NCBI GenBank assembly: GCA_013816255.1
Contig: JACDET010000003.1
Span: 10,303 to 53,063 of the forward strand
Direction: 5' to 3'
Length of the DNA stretch: 42,761 bases
Source: Candidatus Levyibacteriota bacterium
Lineage (GTDB): Bacteria > Patescibacteriota > Microgenomatia > Levybacterales > UBA12049
Below are positions 35,050 through 42,761 of the stretch, one piece after another; positions within the stretch are counted from its first letter, which is position 1, and every line of letters starts with the position of its first letter. The notes below the pieces were generated by a model that worked only from the letters and a program-made list of their open reading frames with translations, did no database searches and was not told where the DNA came from. Both the position numbers and the translations under genes were made by a program.

Positions 35050-35842
35050 ATGAGTAAGGAATTAAAGAATACAGAAGAGCCCCAATTTCCTCAAGAGACC
35101 GCATGGCAACCATCAACTGAACAGACCCGAGTTCAAAAGTCTCTATTTCCATCTAGGCAAAGAGCTCAAATTGATGGAGCAACTAGGGATAATCGAAAAA
35201 TTTTTAATGGTTTAGGGAAAATCCGTGAATTATTAAAAGGTGAAGAAAAAGATGATCGGGAACCTTTCAGTATTCGAGGTCATCATCTAATGCAGTACGC
35301 AGTTCTAATGGCACATATGAGAGTAAATCCGGAGACAGGGATACAGGACAGTGCAGATAAGACAATAGTAGATACAATGGAATCAGACAACCCAGCATAA
35401 GGTAGCTGACACCTTAGGAGATACTGAAGAAGAGAAAGCTAAATTTAGGGGATCAATCATAGATGTAAATGAAAAATTTCTTGATCTTCCAGATGATTAT
35501 CCAGTAGACTTACTGGAAGGGCAGGCCGATACAATCTGTAGTAATTGTCCAATTAAAGGTGCACACTGTAATATGAAATTCCCCTACAAACAATTTCCAA
35601 TAGATGGATATACAGATGAAGGGGTTGGTATTTTTGGTGATAGTTATTGGCTTGACATTTTCGTCAGAGTAAACCGTATAAATAAACGTAAACTAAAAAT
35701 AGTAAAAGAACAAGCGAGGTTTACAGATGCCCCCCCTGAAGAGGTCCGGCGAATCAAAACAAATGCAGCTGTTGTAAGAGAATTTATAGAAGGAAATGTA
35801 TCCAGAATAGTAGGTTTAGATAACTCTTCCCATACAAAATAG
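35050..35842 (+). pseudogene. DUF1284-like protein, apparently frameshifted
   Basis: Frame 1 SIRGHHLMQYAVLMAHMRVNPETGI then frame 2 GSIIDVNEKFLDLPDDYPVDLLEGQADTICSNCPIKGAHC; frame change between about 35370 and 35397. Confidence 0.55.
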
Positions 35843-36028
35843 ACTTATTTTGTGGAGTCGTCATTCGGCGGTGTCTTAGGCCAATTTTTGTAGAGTTTAC
35901 AAAGTTTACAGCATTTATTCCTGTGCCTATCTCAGCTCCCGTATCAAATCTTTTCATAGTAACTTGGGATCATAGCAGAAAAGTACTTAAACTAAACATT
36001 AAATATCAAAAGCTATCAAAGTGCATCT

Positions 36029-36058
36029 TGACAAAGATAACCCAGGCATAATACAATC
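36029..36058 (+). promoter_or_regulatory. Promoter of the T4SS operon
   Basis: TTGACA-N18-TACAAT. Confidence 0.65.
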
Positions 36059-36069
36059 AGCAAACTCAA

Positions 36070-36108
36070 CTGCTCATTATTGCAAATGCAATACATGGGC
36101 TTTTTTGT
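36070..36108 (+). terminator. Intrinsic terminator-like hairpin in the T4SS operon leader
   Basis: GCTCATTATTGCAAATGCAATACATGGGCTTTTTTGTT just before the first gene. Confidence 0.65.
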
Positions 36109-36111
36109 TAT

Positions 36112-36369
36112 ATGGAAGGAACACCAATACAATTTGCAGCACTCGATCAACTCCTCTGGGGATTAGTCGCCACTATGCAATTTTACTCTCTTCCTGTTAT
36201 GGCTCTTTCAATTGCTGGTATCGGTATTGCGCTCGTCGGAAGCGGAGATGACATAGATAGAAAGTCACGACTGAAGCATTGGATATTTAACATCCTTATC
36301 GGAGGTTTACTCGTATTTGGATCAGCAACAATTGCAAACGTGTTAAAGACTTTTGTTGGAGGCCAGTAA
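36112..36369 (+). CDS. Small membrane protein, VirB2/TrbC-like
   Basis: 85 aa with two TM segments at the start of the VirB operon. Confidence 0.6.
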   Translation: MEGTPIQFAALDQLLWGLVATMQFYSLPVMALSIAGIGIALVGSGDDIDRKSRLKHWIFNILIGGLLVFGSATIANVLKTFVGGQ

Positions 36370-36399
36370 ACCCACTGCCTATGAATAGAGTAAGTATCA

Positions 36400-37917
36400 A
36401 TGAAATTATTAAGCTGCGTATTATCGCTTATCCTTGTGTATCTTTTTTGGACTAGTCCAGTAAATGCACAAACGCTAACTCCTACACAATCTCCTCAGGA
36501 AAATACTCTTACTGAAACGCAAACATCAGGAAACGGTGTATTAAATAGCTTCTTTTCAGGATTCGATTGGGTTTCAAGTGGTCTTATTTTTAATACGCCA
36601 TCATTACTGGGCGAAACAATTACCTTAAAAGACGGAACAGAACTGTCAGGCATTAGCCAATACCGGACAATCTTTGCAGATATTGCTATACCACTTTTTG
36701 TCATTATCGTCTCATATATTGCTCTCTCACATATTACCCACGATAACTCGGCACAGTTAAGAAATTTCTTTAAGAGGTTAGTATTTGTTGTGGTACTGTT
36801 CATCGTCACTCCAGGCATCCTCACATACAGTATTCAATTCATCAACCTCCTCAATGAAAAAATAATAGCTGAAAACGCGTATAATTTGGCTACATTTGTT
36901 CAAACTTACGTTAACAGTGATGATTTTAAAAATGTAATTGGCTCTTCTGCGCCTTCCCCTCTAGCTATATTCTCTGTAAGCACTGTGCTACAACTCATTG
37001 TGTTAGTTATCGCTATTGGGTTCTTTCTCATTGGATTTCTCTATATCGTTTTCCAGGCAATGATACGATTCATCTCACTGCTTTTCTTGAGTGTCATCTT
37101 CCCTCTTGTCTTACCATTTGCTCTCTCAGAAAAGACGGAAAATATTACAAATACCTATTTCCGAACCTGGTTCACATTCCTTATTCAACAGCCAGCATTT
37201 GTACTTGGATTTGCTATTGTCTCATCAATCTTAACAAGTATACTTTCAGCACATGGAGGATCAATGGGAACACTCTTTCTCTTTTCAGGAGCACTCATTT
37301 TTCTGGGAGGAGTAAATATATTTGTCGGGAGAATTTTTGGTGATGGTTGGTCAATGGTAAGTTCCAATGCTCAGAGTATGGTTGCAAGTGGTGCTATGAC
37401 AGGCTCAGTTCGTGAAGTAAAACGTGCTGCGTTTTCAGGAAGAGTAGTAGGCGTAAGGAGCTATGCTGGAACACTTATCGGGAGAAAAATAGGCTTATTG
37501 CCGCCTAAGATTAACCAGAAAGGTTCTTCACAAAATGAACAATCTTCTAACGATAACACAAATTATCAATATTCAGGTACAAGTAAAAAAACTGGAAACG
37601 ATCCCAGAGCGGATTTTTCAAGAAGGTATTCGAGATACAGTGGAACGGAAGAAAAAGAAAACAAACGATCTAGTTCAGCGAAAAAAGAGTCGAAAACTGA
37701 AAAGTCAAAACCAAATGTTTCTCAAACAGAACCATATAAAACAGAAAAGCCACGAAATCAAACAACTGAGAATAAAACAGTTAAGCGTGGAAACTATATC
37801 TCAAATTTCCCAAATCGTATGAAAGAAGAGGATTTTTCTACAAAAACGAACGCAAAACAACCATTCAAAACTTTTATACGACCGGAGATGAAAAAGACAA
37901 AGAGAAAAGATGCTTAA
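36400..37917 (+). CDS. Multi-pass membrane protein, VirB6/TrbL-like
   Basis: Signal peptide, several TM helices, hydrophilic low-complexity C-terminus; operon position. Confidence 0.7.
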   Translation: MKLLSCVLSLILVYLFWTSPVNAQTLTPTQSPQENTLTETQTSGNGVLNSFFSGFDWVSSGLIFNTPSLLGETITLKDGTELSGISQYRTIFADIAIPLFVIIVSYIALSHITHDNSAQLRNFFKRLVFVVVLFIVTPGILTYSIQFINLLNEKIIAENAYNLATFVQTYVNSDDFKNVIGSSAPSPLAIFSVSTVLQLIVLVIAIGFFLIGFLYIVFQAMIRFISLLFLSVIFPLVLPFALSEKTENITNTYFRTWFTFLIQQPAFVLGFAIVSSILTSILSAHGGSMGTLFLFSGALIFLGGVNIFVGRIFGDGWSMVSSNAQSMVASGAMTGSVREVKRAAFSGRVVGVRSYAGTLIGRKIGLLPPKINQKGSSQNEQSSNDNTNYQYSGTSKKTGNDPRADFSRRYSRYSGTEEKENKRSSSAKKESKTEKSKPNVSQTEPYKTEKPRNQTTENKTVKRGNYISNFPNRMKEEDFSTKTNAKQPFKTFIRPEMKKTKRKDA

Positions 37918-37923
37918 TACATT

Positions 37924-38742
37924 ATGAGAACAATCAGAGTATACAAAGACAATTTACGAGAACATATTTTTAGAACAATGTTTTTTACCGACACTGTTAT
38001 CTTTTTCATGGGTGGATTAGCAATAGCTCTATCTGTCTTTATGTTTTATAAATTCGTCTTAAACATAAACCACGTTGGACTTGTCATATCTACCATTTTT
38101 CTCTTAGAACTCTTTTACGCTTTGGTTGCTACCCTTAAAATAGATCACCAACCGTTATATAAAGTTATCCCACGAGCAGTGAATTTTAGTTTCTCAAAAA
38201 AACACTTTTCAATGAATGAACTCACTAAAACGACAGGGGACTTTAAAATTGTTGGAAACTATATTATTAGAAAAAAGAAACTCATTGCAGTTTATGAGAT
38301 ACGACCTTTCGATATTGCACTGCTCAACAATGAAGAGCGAGATAGGTATTATCACCATATAAAAACAATGCTTCACACCCTTCCTATGCGAGTGCAACTG
38401 ATTTCAAGAAAAGAAACAGCCAAAGTTGAAGATTATCATGAACATTTTTACTCTCTTTATGAAACTGCCAATGAGAAAGTGAATTGGCTGATGGAAAATT
38501 ATATTAAAGAAATTTCTTCACTTATCGAGGACAATAACTTTCAGCTTATGAAATACTACGCTGTATTTTCAACGCCTTTGTTGGGAAATAGTGACAGAAA
38601 CTTCACTGAAGCAGCACAAAAACTGGAAGATATGGAACGAAGATTTAGTAGTGGGTTGGCACTTGAGCGAATACAGACATTGCAATTGAAAGATAAACAG
38701 TTAGTTGCCTATTTTCAAAGCCAATTTAGAAATAACTTATGA
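37924..38742 (+). CDS. PrgI-like (VirB3-type) T4SS membrane protein with extended cytosolic domain
   Basis: Two N-terminal TM helices then KIDHQPLYKVIPRAVNFSFSKK; overlaps VirB4 start. Confidence 0.75.
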   Translation: MRTIRVYKDNLREHIFRTMFFTDTVIFFMGGLAIALSVFMFYKFVLNINHVGLVISTIFLLELFYALVATLKIDHQPLYKVIPRAVNFSFSKKHFSMNELTKTTGDFKIVGNYIIRKKKLIAVYEIRPFDIALLNNEERDRYYHHIKTMLHTLPMRVQLISRKETAKVEDYHEHFYSLYETANEKVNWLMENYIKEISSLIEDNNFQLMKYYAVFSTPLLGNSDRNFTEAAQKLEDMERRFSSGLALERIQTLQLKDKQLVAYFQSQFRNNL

Positions 38743-40904
38743 GAAAAAAAGATACATTATTAACAAGGCTAAAAAAGAAGAAAACGCAATTTGATCTTGG
38801 TGTGCATCTCTATGCAGATTTGCAGAGCAAAAATAAAACAGCATCTCGAAAGCTGGAAGAATTACAAGAGCAAATAGAATACGAAGATAAAAAACTGCAA
38901 AAGATTCAGATATTAGCAGAACACAATCAGGAAATTTATAGCGGATTGGAAGAATTGAAAGATATACGCAGTTTACCTCTTGAGGATGCAGAAAAGAAAG
39001 CTCTGGCTATATACCAGAATGAAGTAAAACGATTAGAAATACTGCTTGAAAAATATAGAGAGCAAGTTGTTCAGAAAGCAATCAATAATCCTCTTATCGG
39101 GTTGAATGAACCAAAGCTTATCTGGTCAATAAAGCCAAAAACATTTGCAAGAAATATGCGGCTCTACCGCTATGAAAAGAAAGAATATAGAGATGCTATT
39201 GAACGAGCAAAGCAATCGGAAATTCATGTATCACTTGCGAAAGGAATAAACGGTGTTCATGTCACTTCAGATGGCTCAAAGCATTATAAACCGGAAAATA
39301 CTCAGGCAAGAAGTTCACATATTACGCTTGATGATAAACTGATTGCAACCTATTATCTCACAGACGTACCAGCGTTCTTAACAGATGATGTCTTATTCAA
39401 GCTGGCAACCTCGCCTCTTCCTTTTACTATCAGTATGTTTATCGAGCCAACGAATAGCCAAGAACTTATTAAAAAAGCAAAAGAACGACTTTCTGTTCTT
39501 GAATTGAGGCAAGCTGAACGAGTGCAAAAAGGCAAACTCAAAGATCAACAAACAGAAAAGAGTATTGAGGAGATTAGTCAGTTTATCTATGAATTAGTCC
39601 ATGAATATGAAAAGGGATTTGTGTATTCATTTTATTTATCAATTGAAGCAAAAGACAAAGAAGAATTAAAGTTACTACACAAAGAACTGAAAAATTTCAC
39701 TGATGGCTTGGAATTAACTTTAACCAAATATATTTACGGACAGAAAAAAGCATTTGAAACCACATTACCTTTTAATGAAGACCGCTTGCAACAAAATAGG
39801 ATTTTACAATCGTCAGCTGTTGCTTATCTTACGCCATTTGTTGCAAAACAAATTCATGATCCAAAAGGAATCTTTTTAGGCGTGAACAGATATCACAACA
39901 GTTTAGTTTTTGTAAATCCATTCACTATTGATGAGAGAAACATCAATAACAGTAATATCAATATTTTTGGACAATCCGGTATGGGAAAATCAGTTACAGC
40001 AAAGCTTCTGGCGACAAGACTTTATATGAGGAATACACAGATTATCATTATTGACCCTGAAGGAGAATATCTTACTTATGCCAAAGCAATGGGTGGCGAG
40101 GTTGTTGATTTCTCACGAAAAAATGGAATCAATCCTTTTTCAATAAGTTCGCAAGATCACAATGACATTCTCGATCACATTGGTGTTCTGAAAACATTTT
40201 TTAAGTTCTTTATCCGATCACAAAGATATGACGGTGCGGTACTTGATAAAGTTCTGGTAGAACTTTATGACAAATACCCGAAGGTAAAACCTAGCTTTAA
40301 GAAGTTTCTTAAAGCATTAAAAGGATCAACCATGTATGACGATATTGCAGTTCTTGATAATGGAAGCCTACAAGGAGTTTTTAATTCTGATCGTGAAATT
40401 GAACTCGGCAATGACTTAATTGTTTTTAATCTCTCTCCTCTTGGAGAAACAGAAGAAAAAGCACCTGCAATGTATCTACTAACTTCACTTATTTGGAGCT
40501 TGTCAAATCAAGTAACAAAGAAAAAAAAGATGCTTTTTATTGATGAGGCGCATAATTTATTGGTTGATACTGATGTAGCTGTCTTTTACAGGAAACTTGT
40601 TAAACAAGCAAGGAAACGCAATATGGGCGTTGTCTCAATTACTCAGGATATTCAGGATTTCTTGGATAATGATCTAGGTAAAGCAATTATCACCAATTCA
40701 GAAACAAAAATTCTTCTAAAGCAATCCTACGCAACAATTCCATTAATGGAAAATATCTTTCCCATGACTGATGAGGAAAAACGACAACTTGGAGAGCTTG
40801 AAATAGGAGAAATCGTGCTATATCGACAAAATGAGCATATGCGAGTAGATATTCTCTCTCTTCCTCATGAAGATAGGTTAATTGAAATGAAGAAGAGTAA
40901 CTAG
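38739..40904 (+). CDS. virB4: VirB4-family T4SS ATPase
   Basis: NINIFGQSGMGKSVTAKLLATRLYMRNTQIIIIDPEGEYL; MLFIDEAHNLL; VVSITQDIQDFLDND. Confidence 0.93.
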   Translation: MRKKDTLLTRLKKKKTQFDLGVHLYADLQSKNKTASRKLEELQEQIEYEDKKLQKIQILAEHNQEIYSGLEELKDIRSLPLEDAEKKALAIYQNEVKRLEILLEKYREQVVQKAINNPLIGLNEPKLIWSIKPKTFARNMRLYRYEKKEYRDAIERAKQSEIHVSLAKGINGVHVTSDGSKHYKPENTQARSSHITLDDKLIATYYLTDVPAFLTDDVLFKLATSPLPFTISMFIEPTNSQELIKKAKERLSVLELRQAERVQKGKLKDQQTEKSIEEISQFIYELVHEYEKGFVYSFYLSIEAKDKEELKLLHKELKNFTDGLELTLTKYIYGQKKAFETTLPFNEDRLQQNRILQSSAVAYLTPFVAKQIHDPKGIFLGVNRYHNSLVFVNPFTIDERNINNSNINIFGQSGMGKSVTAKLLATRLYMRNTQIIIIDPEGEYLTYAKAMGGEVVDFSRKNGINPFSISSQDHNDILDHIGVLKTFFKFFIRSQRYDGAVLDKVLVELYDKYPKVKPSFKKFLKALKGSTMYDDIAVLDNGSLQGVFNSDREIELGNDLIVFNLSPLGETEEKAPAMYLLTSLIWSLSNQVTKKKKMLFIDEAHNLLVDTDVAVFYRKLVKQARKRNMGVVSITQDIQDFLDNDLGKAIITNSETKILLKQSYATIPLMENIFPMTDEEKRQLGELEIGEIVLYRQNEHMRVDILSLPHEDRLIEMKKSN

Positions 40905-40919
40905 AATGGTAAAGCACAT

Positions 40920-41654
40920 TTGCAATGTAAAAAAAGGCTTGAGAAAGGACAACAAATACTCAATAATCCGTTTGAGTTTATTTTAGATTGTATTGTTCGA
41001 GCAATTGCATATCTCTTTATACCGTTCCCACTAGCAGCCGAAGTGCTTGTAAGGTTTCGAGGAATGGTGTTAGCAATTCTGTTAAACGCAGTATTACTTA
41101 TCGTTGTCTTGTTCATAACTCTATTTAGCATCTTTACCAATCCATCTGTCATTGGCAATGCGAATGCAAATACAAATATTCCGATAGATGGAAGTTTTAT
41201 CGCAACAGACATTCCTTTACAGAATCCATTAGGCGGTCAAGGGTTATCTCTTGTGAAAATAACCGCAGGATTTATGGACCCGAACTATAGTTTTTTTGGC
41301 AGTGTGCATACAGGAGTAGATTTCGTACCAAATGAAGAGTACTATCTCAGTAATAAAATATATAAGGAGACAGGCGTTGTTGTCTACGCAACAATGAACG
41401 GAACGGTAAATTATTTTACAGATAAATATGGCTCACATACGGTTGAAGTGACGAATAGCGATAATTCGATAAAAGTCATAGTAATGCACTTAAACAGCGT
41501 GTTTGTCGCGACAGGTGAAATACTAACAGCAGGTAAACCAGTTGGCACTATGGGAAACACCGGATTTTCAACAGGAGAGCATTTGCATTATGAAATTAGA
41601 GTGAAAAATGGAGATGGATGGATACCAGTTAATCCTTTAGGATATATTCAATAA
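40920..41654 (+). CDS. Membrane-anchored M23 family peptidase
   Basis: TM region; VHTGVDFVP, GNTGFSTGEHLHYEIRVKNGDGWIPVNPLGYI. Non-ATG start (TTG) if 40920 is right. Confidence 0.88.
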   Translation: MQCKKRLEKGQQILNNPFEFILDCIVRAIAYLFIPFPLAAEVLVRFRGMVLAILLNAVLLIVVLFITLFSIFTNPSVIGNANANTNIPIDGSFIATDIPLQNPLGGQGLSLVKITAGFMDPNYSFFGSVHTGVDFVPNEEYYLSNKIYKETGVVVYATMNGTVNYFTDKYGSHTVEVTNSDNSIKVIVMHLNSVFVATGEILTAGKPVGTMGNTGFSTGEHLHYEIRVKNGDGWIPVNPLGYIQ

Positions 41655-41656
41655 CT

Positions 41657-42142
41657 ATGCAAATAATTAAAAACATACTTTATAAACCCTATCTGTTACT
41701 TTTTATAAGTCTTGCTGGATGGATATATTATTATTCAATAAATAAGCCAATAAACGACATTTTAACAGCTCTTTTTGCTTACACTGTTTATATTTTCTTT
41801 TTTTGGAAGATATTTCCATATCTTGAAAATTCATTACTTAAAATAACAGGTCACTTCTCATTGTTTGATTCTGTTCCAAATCACATCATATCAGGATATT
41901 GTTTTATAGCTACGCTACTCTTTCCTATACCTGTACTTGTCATTGCCCTATTCTCAAAACTATTTATAAAAGAAAAACTGTATCACAGCTCCTTTACTGA
42001 CGAGTATGGTAACTCAGTTACTCGAATAAAATCTCTAACACCAACTGTTATTCTTTCACGAAAAGAAGGAAGAAACGGGGATGAAGAACATATCGTTATG
42101 ACAAAGCTCAAAAAGATACCAAGGAAAATAACCTATGAATGA
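41657..42142 (+). CDS. Hypothetical membrane protein
   Basis: 161 aa with several hydrophobic segments. Confidence 0.65.
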   Translation: MQIIKNILYKPYLLLFISLAGWIYYYSINKPINDILTALFAYTVYIFFFWKIFPYLENSLLKITGHFSLFDSVPNHIISGYCFIATLLFPIPVLVIALFSKLFIKEKLYHSSFTDEYGNSVTRIKSLTPTVILSRKEGRNGDEEHIVMTKLKKIPRKITYE

Positions 42143-42761
42143 TTTAACAGAAGAAACAAGAAATAAATTAAAGATTGGAGTTATTCTTTTTGTGATAGCA
42201 TTTTTCGTTATTTACGGAGTATTTATGTACTTTAAATACGCAACTCCAAAAACTGAAGAGCAAGAAGCAAAGAATAATACTGTAGTGTTTGCACAGCCAA
42301 AATTAACCTTCTTCTCTACTGAGCAAACACTGAATCTTTACCCTGATCGAATAACATTACACGAACCATATTTAATAGTCGTAAGACCTGAGGGTTGGAA
42401 ATCTGAAATTTATAATATGCAAACAAAAAAGAAAGAAAAAGTGGTTAACGAAATCATTTTAGATTATTTTGATGGTAATTCTGTCTACAATAAACAAGGG
42501 CTTGAAACATACTACAATAATAAGAATCTAAGAGTTCTTTGCGATAGAGCTTTTATTAAGTCGTCAAAAGAAGTAGTATGCGTTACAAGAATTGATAAGA
42601 ATAAACCAGAAAACAAAGTTATCACTATAAATACGAAAGATCTTTCTCAGACAGAGCTCCATAGGTCACAGAATGTCATTACAGCCATCTATTATGCTAA
42701 AAATACTCTTTATATCGGTGAGTATGATTTTACCACGCAAAAAGCATCGATAATGGTGAAT
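42135..42761 (+). CDS. Hypothetical single-pass membrane protein (truncated by window edge)
   Basis: ATG at 42135, MNDLTEETRNKLKIGVILFVIAFFVIYGVFMYFKYA..., frame open to window end. Confidence 0.65.
   Translation, partial: MNDLTEETRNKLKIGVILFVIAFFVIYGVFMYFKYATPKTEEQEAKNNTVVFAQPKLTFFSTEQTLNLYPDRITLHEPYLIVVRPEGWKSEIYNMQTKKKEKVVNEIILDYFDGNSVYNKQGLETYYNNKNLRVLCDRAFIKSSKEVVCVTRIDKNKPENKVITINTKDLSQTELHRSQNVITAIYYAKNTLYIGEYDFTTQKASIMVN

Larger units (their letters stand above)
25817..42761. mobile_element. Putative integrative and conjugative element with left boundary near tRNA-Leu(GAG); right end outside window
   Basis: Serine recombinase beside a tRNA, replication-relaxation-like protein, VirD4/TraG-like, VirB2/B6-like, PrgI-like, VirB4, M23; none of the chromosomal GTCAT...ATGAC repeats noticed here. 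Confidence 0.75.

Noticed and set aside
36495-36824. 109 aa minus-strand ORF
   Set aside because: Antisense to the VirB6-like gene without supporting motifs
1-42761. UGA recoding (Gracilibacteria/SR1-type genetic code)
   Set aside because: UGA serves as a stop at plausible gene ends (infC, IlvA leader peptide) and conserved genes read through without internal UGA

Overview
The window looks like part of a bacterial chromosome, moderately AT-rich. A Patescibacteria/CPR (Microgenomates-like) origin is my inference, not proven. The left part (1-8.5 kb, minus strand) keeps the classical thrS-infC-rpmI-rplT-...-pheS-pheT order, with a small phenylalanine-branch cassette (chorismate mutase, aminotransferase, prephenate dehydratase-like) between rplT and pheS. 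The middle (8.6-25.5 kb) holds ATP-grasp-like proteins, a secreted Pro/Thr-rich protein, a VOC protein, an HD hydrolase, M20 peptidase, RidA, IlvA, a PPIase-less trigger factor, a RAYT (REP-associated transposase) with its own terminal inverted repeats, a kinase, a NUDIX hydrolase, a lytic-transglycosylase-like protein and four tRNAs. From the tRNA-Leu(GAG) gene at 25.75-25.84 kb to the right edge is a putative integrative conjugative element: serine recombinase, replication-relaxation-like protein, Fic, VirD4/TraG-like ATPase, VirB2-like and VirB6-like proteins, PrgI-like protein, VirB4 and M23 peptidase. The most striking observation is three independent ribosome-mediated transcription attenuators, each with consensus promoter, 14-16 aa leader peptide containing three clustered Ile codons, antiterminator hairpin and terminator. 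They lie directly upstream of ilvA, an ATP-grasp-like gene and an M20 peptidase, suggesting a small isoleucine-responsive regulon. Other highlights are a dispersed palindromic repeat inserted in frame into pheS, a recurring -10/N6/ATG leaderless architecture, a recombinase stop codon encoded antisense to the tRNA 3' end, and a structured GC-rich intergenic region in the element. No searches or folding programs were run.
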